Positions 1 through 5,326 of a stretch of DNA of 8,656 bases are shown here, one piece after another. The DNA lies in NCBI GenBank assembly GCA_003662205.1, contig QMXQ01000057.1, forward strand, positions 1 through 8,656. The letters are read 5' to 3'. Position 1 is the first letter of the stretch, and every line of letters begins with the position of its first letter. The stretch comes from Candidatus Bathyarchaeota archaeon (GTDB lineage Archaea; Thermoproteota; Bathyarchaeia; TCS64). Made by a program: the position numbers and the translations under genes. The notes under the pieces are model-generated. The model saw only the letters and a list, made by a program, of their open reading frames with translations. It had not been told where the DNA came from and did not search any database.

Positions 1-685
1 CCACCTCCCTGATCTCCCTCACGGCCCGTTCCACGGCGTCCTCCGGCCTCCAGGTGGGCTGGCAGCGGCAGATGTCGAAGACGAAGTTCCTGAGCATCTC
101 CCTCCCCTTCTCGGTGTGAACCACCTCCGGATGCCACTGCAGCCCGTGGAGCGGCCTGGACCGGTGCCTGAAGGCGGCGACGGGGGAGACCTCAGTGTGG
201 GCGAGCACCTCGAACTCGTCCGGGACGGAGAAGACGGTGTCGCCGTGGCTCATCCACACCCTCTCCACGGGGGCCATCCCCCCCAGCACGCCGACGGGGC
301 GGTCGATGAAGGCCTCGGTGATGCCGTACTCCCGCCTCTCGCCGCGCCGCACCTCGCCGCCGTGCATGTGGGCGATGAGCTGGTGGCCGTAGCAGAGGCC
401 GAGGACCGGGAGGCCGAGGCCCAGGACGCCCTCGTCCAGCTTGGGCGCGTCCTCCCTCCTCACGCTCGCGGGGCTCCCCGAGAGGATGATGCCCCTCACC
501 CGCATCACGCCGTCCAGCGCCTCGATCTCCTCGGGAGACGCGTCGCACGGCAGTATCTCGGAGTAGACGTTCATCTCCCGGATCCGGCGCGCGATAAGGT
601 GGCAGTACTGGCCGCCGAAGTCCAGAATCACGATCCCGTCGGGCTTCACCTGCCCGCCCCCAGCAACCGCGGCGGAAGGAGACAT
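1..685 (-). CDS. guaA: GMP synthase (glutamine-hydrolysing), N-terminal part, cut by the left window edge
   Basis: Class I glutamine amidotransferase domain of GMP synthase. It releases ammonia from glutamine for the ATP-dependent amination of XMP to GMP, the last step of cytoplasmic purine synthesis. I translated the minus strand by eye; 228 codons fall in the window. Seen: ILDFGGQY at residues 20-27, the nucleophile elbow GLCYGHQ with Cys98, and GLQWHPE with His185 and Glu187, so the Cys-His-Glu triad is complete. After the domain the reading frame continues as NFVFDICRCQPTW and an acidic/basic helix. This is how fused GuaA proteins lead into the ATP pyrophosphatase domain, whereas split archaeal glutaminase subunits stop near residue 190. 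I therefore infer the fused form, with the second domain off the window. The ATG at 685 is chosen because a TATA-like box lies 27 nt upstream. A GTG at 649 is a credible alternative: it removes a 12-residue Ala/Gly-rich leader and is served by a second box at 689-694. Confidence 0.93.
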   Translation of the reverse strand, partial: MSPSAAVAGGGQVKPDGIVILDFGGQYCHLIARRIREMNVYSEILPCDASPEEIEALDGVMRVRGIILSGSPASVRREDAPKLDEGVLGLGLPVLGLCYGHQLIAHMHGGEVRRGERREYGITEAFIDRPVGVLGGMAPVERVWMSHGDTVFSVPDEFEVLAHTEVSPVAAFRHRSRPLHGLQWHPEVVHTEKGREMLRNFVFDICRCQPTWRPEDAVERAVREIREV

Positions 686-708
686 AGGTTATAAGGGCGG
701 CGCCCCCG

Positions 709-715
709 CTTTATG
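709..715 (-). promoter_or_regulatory. TATA-like box for guaA (leaderless start at 685)
   Basis: On the minus strand this reads CATAAAG, centred about 27 nt before the ATG at 685, the spacing expected for a leaderless archaeal transcript. A second, better box (TTATAA, 689-694) lies only a few bases from that ATG. It would place transcription start near 665 and favour the GTG at 649 instead. Sequence alone does not settle which is used. Confidence 0.4.
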
Positions 716-747
716 GATTTTGTTGCCCGGCTCCCGGGCGCCTCAAT

Positions 748-755
748 CTTTTAAC
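748..755 (+). promoter_or_regulatory. TATA-like box for the larA-family gene
   Basis: CTTTTAAC stands out in an otherwise GC-rich divergent spacer. Its centre is about 29 nt before the ATG at 781, so transcription would begin at or within a few bases of the start codon. No purine-rich ribosome binding site is seen before the ATG, which agrees with a leaderless message. Confidence 0.5.
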
Positions 756-780
756 ACCCCGCCGCCTACACTTACCCGAG

Positions 781-2016
781 ATGTGCCCCATCAGGATCAA
801 GGTGCCGGCGTACGAGTGGTACGGCGACGACCCCGTCGAGCTCCAGTTCCCCGACGGCTGGACGATCCACGAGCAGCGCATGGCGGGCCACGACGCGAGG
901 CCCCTGACCCAGGCGGAGATCGCGGAGAAGCTCCAGCGCCCCGTTGGCTCGCCGACGCTGAGGGAGCTGGCGCGAGGGAGGAGGCGGTGCGCCATCATCT
1001 TCGACGATATGACGAGGCCGACGAAGACGTGGCAGATGCTCCCCGCGGTCCTCGACGAGCTCCGCAGGGGCGGCCTAGCCGCCGACCGGATCAGCTTCGT
1101 CATGGCGTCGGGCGCCCACGGCGCGCGGATGCTCCAGGACTTCCGGAAGAAGCTCGGCGATGAGGTCCCCGAGCGGTTCCTCGTCTTCAACCACAACCCC
1201 TACGAGAACCTGGTCGAGGTGGGGGAGACGAGCTACGGGACGCCGGTGAGGGTGAACCGGGAGGTGATGAGCTGCGACCTCAAGGTCGCGGTGGGCGCGC
1301 TGATGCCCCACTTCGGCTACGGCTTCGGCGGCGGAGCCAAGATGCTCCTCCCCGGCGTCGCCGGCATCGACACCATCTGGCACAACCACGACCTCGGCGG
1401 CGGCGTCGGCCCGGGGCGGGTCGAGGAGAACCAGAGGAGGCTCGACGCCGAGGAGGCGGCCCGGATGGCGGGCCTCGACTTCGTGGTCAACGCTCTCATA
1501 AACGCCGACCGCGACGTGGCAGACCTCGTCTGCGGCGACGTGGTGGAGGCCCACAGGGAGGGCGTCAAGCTGGGGCGGAGGCACTACGCCACCCCCACCG
1601 TCGAGGACGCCGACGTCTCCATCGGCAACGGCTACCCGATGGCGAACGAGGGATACAAGGCGTACCACATCGCCGTCGAGTCCGTGAGGGAGGGCGGTGA
1701 CCTCGTCTTCCTCCTCTACACCCCCGAGGGGTGCCGAGTCCACTACTACAACGGCCGCTTCGGCGCCGACTACGGCGGCAGGGGCTGGAGGCCCGACGTC
1801 TACATCCGAAGGCCCTGGAGGATGGGCCGCGTCATCGCCGTCTCACCTCACCTGATGAAGGCGGACGAGGCCTACTACGGCGAGGGCTCCCTCTGGGTCA
1901 AGTCGTGGACGGAGGCGCTGAGGCTGCTGGAGGATGCCCACGGGCCCGAGGCCCGGGTCGCGCTCTACCCCTGCGCGGCCATGCAGATATCGGAGAGGAA
2001 CGCGGCGGAACTATGA
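781..2016 (+). CDS. LarA/DUF2088-family nickel-pincer racemase or epimerase homologue
   Basis: A 411-residue protein of the lactate racemase (LarA) family, close to the usual ~420. LarA interconverts 2-hydroxyacid stereoisomers in the cytoplasm with a nickel pincer nucleotide bound covalently to a lysine. Seen: DDMTRPT (75-81), SGAHG with His113, PHFGYGFGGGAK (176-187) with His177 and Lys187, then HNH with His201 and His203. From the known Lactiplantibacillus LarA (His108, His174, Lys184, His200), the spacings 10 and 16 between the last three are reproduced exactly by His177, Lys187 and His203, so the cofactor site looks intact. The remainder is the C-terminal LarA-type domain. Substrate is not predictable: homologues act on lactate, malate, phenyllactate and other hydroxyacids. 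No larB, larC or larE cofactor genes are in the window. It is divergent from guaA and the next gene has its own promoter, so it is probably monocistronic. Family call firm; exact activity unknown. Confidence 0.88.
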   Translation: MCPIRIKVPAYEWYGDDPVELQFPDGWTIHEQRMAGHDARPLTQAEIAEKLQRPVGSPTLRELARGRRRCAIIFDDMTRPTKTWQMLPAVLDELRRGGLAADRISFVMASGAHGARMLQDFRKKLGDEVPERFLVFNHNPYENLVEVGETSYGTPVRVNREVMSCDLKVAVGALMPHFGYGFGGGAKMLLPGVAGIDTIWHNHDLGGGVGPGRVEENQRRLDAEEAARMAGLDFVVNALINADRDVADLVCGDVVEAHREGVKLGRRHYATPTVEDADVSIGNGYPMANEGYKAYHIAVESVREGGDLVFLLYTPEGCRVHYYNGRFGADYGGRGWRPDVYIRRPWRMGRVIAVSPHLMKADEAYYGEGSLWVKSWTEALRLLEDAHGPEARVALYPCAAMQISERNAAEL

Positions 2017-2071
2017 CCCAAATTTCAAAGGCACTTATCTGAGGCATCCTAAGAGGAAGTCTCCGTTCATC

Positions 2072-2086
2072 GCGGCCGTCGGCCGC
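2072..2086. repeat. Perfect 6-bp inverted repeat with 3-base loop between the larA-family and CBS genes
   Basis: GCGGCC and GGCCGC flank a GTC loop, about 25 bases upstream of the TATA-like box of the CBS gene. It could be an end-of-transcript hairpin for the preceding gene or a regulator site, or just a product of high GC. The core GGCCGTCGGCC recurs at 3333-3343 in another intergenic region. Confidence 0.35.
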
Positions 2087-2108
2087 CGGACGGTGCGGGA
2101 TAAGAAAC

Positions 2109-2116
2109 GTTAAAAT
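2109..2116 (+). promoter_or_regulatory. TATA-like box for the CBS-nitroreductase operon
   Basis: GTTAAAAT is the most A/T-rich octamer of this spacer. With the usual ~26-nt offset, transcription would start near 2138, giving a leader of about 27 nt. The leader contains a weak GGGAGAG ribosome binding site about 10 nt before the ATG at 2165. Confidence 0.45.
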
Positions 2117-2164
2117 GCTCGGCTGCTCAACTCTTCCCTGAGCGCATCTGGGAGAGCTGGTTCT

Positions 2165-2584
2165 ATGAGTGGGATTCTCCTCGTGAGAGACATCATGGCG
2201 AGGAACGTGAAGACCGTGCGGACCGACGACACCGTCCTGGAGGCGGTCTCGAAGATGAACAAGTTCCGCATCGGCTCCGTCATCGTGACCAACAACGGCC
2301 GCCCCGTCGGCATCATAACCGAGCGGAACATCCTCCAGAGGATCGTCGAGCCCGGCTTCGACCCGGCGGTGGTGAGGGCGAAGGACATCATGTCGAGCCC
2401 CCTCATCACCATCGATCCCAACGCCGCCGTCGAGGAGGCGGCCCAGATCATGGCGAGGAAGCAGATCAAGAAGCTCCCCGTCGTCGAGAACGACAAGGTC
2501 GTCGGCATCATATCCACCAGCGACATCGTCCGCACGAGCCCCACCCAGCTCGGCATCCTAGAGGAGCTTCTGAGGGTGAGGTGA
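2165..2584 (+). CDS. Stand-alone protein of two CBS domains (Bateman module)
   Basis: A 139-residue soluble protein made only of two tandem CBS domains. Repeat 1 covers about residues 7-62 (RDIM at the start, VGIITERNI at 48-56) and repeat 2 about 73-127 (KDIM, then VVGIISTSDI at 112-121). Such pairs bind adenosyl ligands (AMP, ATP, SAM, NADH) between the repeats and act as energy or redox sensors, usually on a partner protein. That is family knowledge; the ligand cannot be read here. There is no fused enzyme, DNA-binding or membrane domain. It is the first gene of an operon: the nitroreductase starts 7 bases after its stop codon, and the ribosome binding site for that gene overlaps this gene's last codons. 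The coupling suggests a shared physiological role, possibly direct regulation of the flavoprotein. Family certain; partner inferred. Confidence 0.92.
   Translation: MSGILLVRDIMARNVKTVRTDDTVLEAVSKMNKFRIGSVIVTNNGRPVGIITERNILQRIVEPGFDPAVVRAKDIMSSPLITIDPNAAVEEAAQIMARKQIKKLPVVENDKVVGIISTSDIVRTSPTQLGILEELLRVR
2578..2584 (+). promoter_or_regulatory. Ribosome binding site overlapping the CBS stop codon
   Basis: GAGGTGA is a close match to the archaeal anti-Shine-Dalgarno complement. It contains the CBS stop codon TGA and sits 6 nt before the GTG at 2591. It fixes that GTG as the nitroreductase start and indicates translational coupling. Confidence 0.7.
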
Positions 2585-2590
2585 CCCCGC

Positions 2591-3091
2591 GTGGAGTTCC
2601 TTGAACTGGTCAGGAAGCGGCGGAGCATCCGCAGGTACAAGTCGGACCCCGTCCCCCAGAAGAAGCTGGAGTACGTCCTGGAGGCCGCCAGGCTGGCCCC
2701 GAGCTGGGGCAACAGGCAGTGCTGGAGGTTCATCGTCGTCACGGACCCCGCCAAGCGGAAGGCCATCGCCACCCGGGAGTGGGCCGCCGAGGCCCCGGTC
2801 ATCATCGTGGGCTGCGCCCACCCGGAGCTATCCGGCTCCCGGTTCAACCAGCAGTACTACATGCTCGACATGGGCATCGCCATGGAGCACCTGATCCTGG
2901 CGGCGGCGGAGCAGGGGCTCGGCACCTGCTGGATAGGCGGCCAGTTCGACGAGGAGGCGGTGAAGCAGGCCCTCGGCATCCCCGAAGGCGTCAGGGTTGT
3001 GGCGCTGACGCCCCTCGGCTACCCCGCCGAGACCCCAGGCCCGAAGGGACGGAAGGACCTGAGAGAGATCGTCAGCTACGACAAGTGGTGA
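2591..3091 (+). CDS. Nitroreductase-family FMN-dependent oxidoreductase
   Basis: A 166-residue nitroreductase-fold flavoprotein, in the short-form size range. These are FMN-containing, usually homodimeric cytoplasmic enzymes that move electrons from NAD(P)H or other donors to nitro compounds, quinones or other acceptors; some do dehalogenation or cofactor chemistry. Seen: the FMN-phosphate-binding start KRRSIRRY (9-16), APSWGNRQCWRF (36-47), the dimer-core helix MGIAMEHLILAAAEQGLG (94-111), GTCWIG (111-116) and the C-terminal LGYP (142-145). The GTG start is fixed by the ribosome binding site at 2578-2584. The protein ends without the extended C-terminal arm of longer members. The gene is translationally coupled to the upstream CBS protein, which may sense adenylate or redox state for it (inference). 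Physiological substrate cannot be assigned. Confidence 0.92.
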   Translation: MEFLELVRKRRSIRRYKSDPVPQKKLEYVLEAARLAPSWGNRQCWRFIVVTDPAKRKAIATREWAAEAPVIIVGCAHPELSGSRFNQQYYMLDMGIAMEHLILAAAEQGLGTCWIGGQFDEEAVKQALGIPEGVRVVALTPLGYPAETPGPKGRKDLREIVSYDKW

Positions 3092-3104
3092 GGGGCCTCC
3101 ACCT

Positions 3105-3128
3105 CCCTCCTTTTCGTCGATTGGAGGG
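3105..3128 (+). terminator. Possible hairpin with T-run after the CBS-nitroreductase operon
   Basis: CCCTCC and GGAGGG can pair around a 12-base loop that begins with TTTT, 13 bases after the nitroreductase stop codon. Archaeal termination relies mainly on T-runs, so the short TTTT is the more relevant part. Weak evidence: the pairing is only six bases and lies in GC-rich DNA. Confidence 0.2.
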
Positions 3129-3170
3129 TGAGAGGCGCCGCCGAAGAGCGCGGAAGGAGAGAAGAGGATG

Positions 3171-3176
3171 GGTGAT
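3171..3176 (+). promoter_or_regulatory. Strong ribosome binding site before a 31-codon ORF
   Basis: GGTGAT is an exact six-base complement to the conserved 3' end of archaeal 16S rRNA and lies 5 nt before the GTG at 3182. It is the main reason for calling the small ORF that follows. It also contains the in-frame TGA that closes the frame upstream, so the ORF cannot be longer. Confidence 0.5.
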
Positions 3177-3181
3177 ATGCG

Positions 3182-3277
3182 GTGTGTAGGTTCAGGGCTA
3201 ACCTGGTGAAGAACTGCCGACGGTGCAAGGCGAGCTACAGGAAGAACTGCCCCCTGAGAAAGAAGACCAGAAAATAG
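3182..3277 (+). CDS. Small Cys/Arg/Lys-rich protein, 31 residues, unknown function
   Basis: A GTG-started ORF of 31 codons in the otherwise empty spacer between the nitroreductase and amidohydrolase genes. The product has four cysteines (2, 12, 15, 23), with CRRC at 12-15 and NCPLRKKTRK at the C-terminus. About 12 of 31 residues are Arg or Lys. The CxxC plus further cysteines suggest a single zinc-knuckle-like site; the basic charge suggests RNA or DNA contact or a ribosome-associated role. Both are inferences. It loosely recalls small zinc ribosomal proteins such as L40e in composition, but spacing and flanking motifs do not match, so I give no family. Support is the GGTGAT ribosome binding site with 5-nt spacing. 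Against it: very short, a GTG start, no visible TATA box of its own, and no conservation data. It could be co-transcribed from the upstream operon. Confidence 0.42.
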   Translation: MCRFRANLVKNCRRCKASYRKNCPLRKKTRK

Positions 3278-3354
3278 CTGCCTCCCTGCCTCCGCGTTTA
3301 TGCTCCGGCCGCTGCCACGGCGGCAGCCTCGAGGCCGTCGGCCAGGTTAAAACA
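3278..3354. other. GC-rich intergenic stretch with overlapping inverted repeats
   Basis: Three short symmetric elements sit close together: GCTGCC/GGCAGC (3311-3316 and 3322-3327, 5-base loop), the 10-base palindrome GCCTCGAGGC (3326-3335), and GGCC-GTC-GGCC (3333-3343). They precede the amidohydrolase promoter. They could be regulator sites or transcript-end structures. I see no tRNA, no repeat array and no further convincing ORF here. Confidence 0.3.
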
Positions 3355-3362
3355 CTATATAC
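3355..3362 (+). promoter_or_regulatory. TATA box of the amidohydrolase gene
   Basis: CTATATAC is a good archaeal TATA box, preceded by a second A/T-rich patch GGTTAAAAC at 3345-3353. Transcription is expected near 3384, just before GGTGA at 3385-3389, which lies 5 nt before the ATG at 3395. The message would have a very short leader carrying a ribosome binding site. Confidence 0.6.
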
Positions 3363-3394
3363 CTAGTCCGCCGAATCTCTCAGCGGTGAGTTGA

Positions 3395-4564
3395 ATGTTC
3401 GCCATCGAAGGTGGCAGGATACTGACCATAACCCAGGGGACCATCGAGGAGGGGACGGTCCTCATAGACGGCGGCAAGATCGTAGACGTCGGCGCCGACG
3501 TTGAAGTGCCGAGGGGGGCCGAGGTCATAGACGCCTCCGGGAAGGTGGTGATGCCCGGCCTCGTCGAGGCCCACTGCCATATCGGCATCTGGGAGGAGAC
3601 CATCGGCTGGGCGGGGAGCGACGGGAACGAGATGACCGACCCCGCGACGCCCCAGATGAGGGCGATAGACGCCATCAAGGCGAACGCCGACGAGGGCGGC
3701 CTGGAGGCGGCGCTGAAGGCGGGGATCACCACCGCCCAGATCCTGCCGGGGAGCGCTAACGTCATCGGCGGCACCGGCGTGGTGCTGAAGACGGCGCCGA
3801 AGGTCACCGTGGACGAGATGGTCATCCGCAACTCCTCGGGGATGAAGATCGCCTTCGGCGAGAACCCCCGGCGGGTCTACGGCCAGGAGCAGAAGAAGAT
3901 GCCCTCGACCCGGATGGGCGTCGCCGCCATCCTCAGGGAGTGGCTGACGAAGGCGAGGAACTACATGGAGAAGAAGGAGCGGTTCAAGGACGACCCCGAG
4001 AAGATGCCGGAGAGGGACGTGAGGCTGGAGGCGCTGGAGCCGGTGCTGAGGCGCGAGATCCCGCTGCGGGCCCACGCCCACAGGGCGGACGACATCGCGA
4101 CGGCCATCCGCATCGCCGAGGAGTTCGACGTCGAGATATCCTGGGAGCACGCGACGGAGGGCCACCGGATCGCCGACTGGCTCGCGGAGAAGGGCGTCCC
4201 CGCGGTCTGGGGGCCCAGCCTCATGGCGCGACCGAAGTGGGAGATGCGAGAGCTCAGCTTCGAGACGCCCAAGGTTCTCCACGACGCCGGGGTCAAGTTC
4301 GCCATCCAGACCGACGCCGTCGGCCAGAGCATCGCCTTCCTACCCCTCTGCGCCGGCATGGCCGTCAAGCACGGCCTCCCCTACGACGCCGCCCTGCGGG
4401 CCATCACCATCACCCCCGCCGAGATCCTGGGCGTCGCCGACCAAGTCGGCAGCATAGAGAAGGGGAAGGACGCGGACATACGCATCCTAGACGGCGACCC
4501 CTTGGAGCTGCGGACCCGGGTGGAGACGGTCATCATCGACGGCGAGATCGTCCACAAGGCATAG
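3395..4564 (+). CDS. Imidazolonepropionase-like metal-dependent amidohydrolase (COG1228 type)
   Basis: A 389-residue cytoplasmic amidohydrolase with a TIM-barrel metal site. Seen: a small N-terminal beta domain (1-52) closing with GKVVMPGLVEAHCHIG, which gives the metal ligands His60 and His62. Then come Lys151 in SSGMKIAFGENPRR, His227 and His229 in RAHAHRADD, EHATEGH (251-257, His252), and the catalytic Asp307 in QTDAV. The C-terminal ADIRILDGDPL returns to the beta domain. This family hydrolyses cyclic amides or peptide bonds (imidazolonepropionate, Xaa-Pro dipeptides and others). With no histidine-degradation genes beside it, a hutI role is unlikely and the substrate is open. The start is fixed by GGTGA at 3385-3389 and the TATA box at 3355-3362. 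It appears monocistronic: the following glycosylase has its own T-rich box. No signal peptide is visible. Confidence 0.9.
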   Translation: MFAIEGGRILTITQGTIEEGTVLIDGGKIVDVGADVEVPRGAEVIDASGKVVMPGLVEAHCHIGIWEETIGWAGSDGNEMTDPATPQMRAIDAIKANADEGGLEAALKAGITTAQILPGSANVIGGTGVVLKTAPKVTVDEMVIRNSSGMKIAFGENPRRVYGQEQKKMPSTRMGVAAILREWLTKARNYMEKKERFKDDPEKMPERDVRLEALEPVLRREIPLRAHAHRADDIATAIRIAEEFDVEISWEHATEGHRIADWLAEKGVPAVWGPSLMARPKWEMRELSFETPKVLHDAGVKFAIQTDAVGQSIAFLPLCAGMAVKHGLPYDAALRAITITPAEILGVADQVGSIEKGKDADIRILDGDPLELRTRVETVIIDGEIVHKA

Positions 4565-4634
4565 CCCGCATCTAGAGTCCCTCATGGAGAAGGCACACGA
4601 GAACTTCCTCGCCGACGGCACCTCTGACGCATCT

Positions 4635-4643
4635 CTTTTTTAT
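4635..4643 (+). promoter_or_regulatory. T-rich element: TATA-like box for the glycosylase and possible terminator for the amidohydrolase
   Basis: CTTTTTTAT is the only T-run in this spacer. As a TATA box it places transcription start near 4666, about 10 nt before the ATG at 4676. The T-run could also end the amidohydrolase transcript, because oligo-T on the non-template strand is the main archaeal termination signal. Confidence 0.45.
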
Positions 4644-4675
4644 CCCTGTTGGAGGTAAGTTCTGAGCGACCCGAG

Positions 4676-5326
4676 ATGCTCAAGCTCATAGAGGTCTACG
4701 AGCGGCTCCTCGCCCACTTTGGCCCCCAGGGCTGGTGGCCCGTGGCGACCCCCTTCGAGGTGCTCGTCGGGGCCATCCTCACGCAGCGAACGACGTGGGG
4801 AAACGCGGCCCGGGCCATCGAAAACCTGAAGCAGGCAGGACTTCTCGAACCCGCCGCCCTCGCGTCGGCGTCTGCCGAGGAGGTCGCAGCGCTCATCAGG
4901 GTAGCTGGCTTCTTCAGGCAGAAGGCCGAGAGGCTGGTGACCATCGCGCGCACCCTCGTCGACCAATACAATGGGAGCATGGAGCGCATGTTCGGGAAGA
5001 CGGACACGGGGGAGCTCCGGCGGGAGCTCCTCTCGTCGAGGGGGGTCGGCCCCGAGACGGCCGACGCGGTCCTCCTCTACGCCGCGAGCCGGCTCGTCTT
5101 CCCCATCGACCTCTACACCATCCGCCTCGCGGAGAGGCTGGGCCTAGGCACCGGGGGCTACTCGGAGCTCCAGAGGCTCTTCACATCGCAGCTTCCGGCG
5201 GACCTCGAGCTCTACAAGGAGTTCCACGCTCTCATCGACGAGCTGGGAAAGAACTTCTGCAGGGCGACGCCTCGATGTGGTCGCTGCCCCCTGAGGGAGG
5301 TCTGCCGCTACGCGTCCTCGACGTGA
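4676..5326 (+). CDS. Endonuclease III-related [4Fe-4S] DNA glycosylase, COG2231/MagIII-like
   Basis: A 216-residue helix-hairpin-helix GPD-superfamily DNA repair protein that should excise damaged bases. Seen: FEVLVGAILTQRTTW (27-41), the helix-hairpin-helix GVGPETAD (123-130), the catalytic Asp145 in FPIDLYT, and four C-terminal cysteines (195, 201, 204, 210; C-X5-C-X2-C-X5-C) for an iron-sulfur cluster. The lysine that makes endonuclease III a bifunctional lyase (GVGRKTA) is Glu127 here. GVGPETAD with LLYA after it is typical of the COG2231 group, which includes Helicobacter MagIII, a monofunctional 3-methyladenine glycosylase. I therefore expect glycosylase without beta-lyase activity; substrate is inferred only. 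ATG 4676 is preferred. A TTG at 4649 adds nine residues but lies upstream of the predicted transcription start. The gene's last 19 bases overlap the end of the convergent antiporter gene. Confidence 0.88.
   Translation: MLKLIEVYERLLAHFGPQGWWPVATPFEVLVGAILTQRTTWGNAARAIENLKQAGLLEPAALASASAEEVAALIRVAGFFRQKAERLVTIARTLVDQYNGSMERMFGKTDTGELRRELLSSRGVGPETADAVLLYAASRLVFPIDLYTIRLAERLGLGTGGYSELQRLFTSQLPADLELYKEFHALIDELGKNFCRATPRCGRCPLREVCRYASST

Noticed and set aside
2110..2847. Minus-strand open frame of 245 codons opposite the CBS and nitroreductase genes
   Set aside because: It is antisense to two clear family members, has no recognisable domain, and follows from the G/C-rich third-position codon use of the real genes.
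3171..3260. Box C/D-type small RNA (GTGATA near the start, CTGA at 3253-3256)
   Set aside because: Box C is degenerate, no internal D'/C' pair is seen, and the same bases are better explained as a ribosome binding site and coding sequence.
3092..3394. tRNA or other structured RNA in the longest intergenic region
   Set aside because: No T-arm consensus or cloverleaf pairing was found; the hairpins present are short and GC-driven.
3380..4282. Minus-strand open frame of 300 codons opposite the amidohydrolase
   Set aside because: The product is Arg/Leu/His/Asp-rich low-complexity sequence of the kind produced by antisense reading of GC-rich genes; the plus strand encodes a full amidohydrolase with intact metal ligands.
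4584..4658. 24-codon ORF between the amidohydrolase and the glycosylase, ending in the GGAGGTAA sequence
   Set aside because: No ribosome binding site, no notable composition, and it runs through the T-rich promoter element of the next gene.
4649..4675. TTG start for the glycosylase, nine residues longer
   Set aside because: It falls between the TATA-like box and the predicted transcription start, has no upstream ribosome binding site, and the family similarity begins right after the ATG at 4676. It is not fully excluded.
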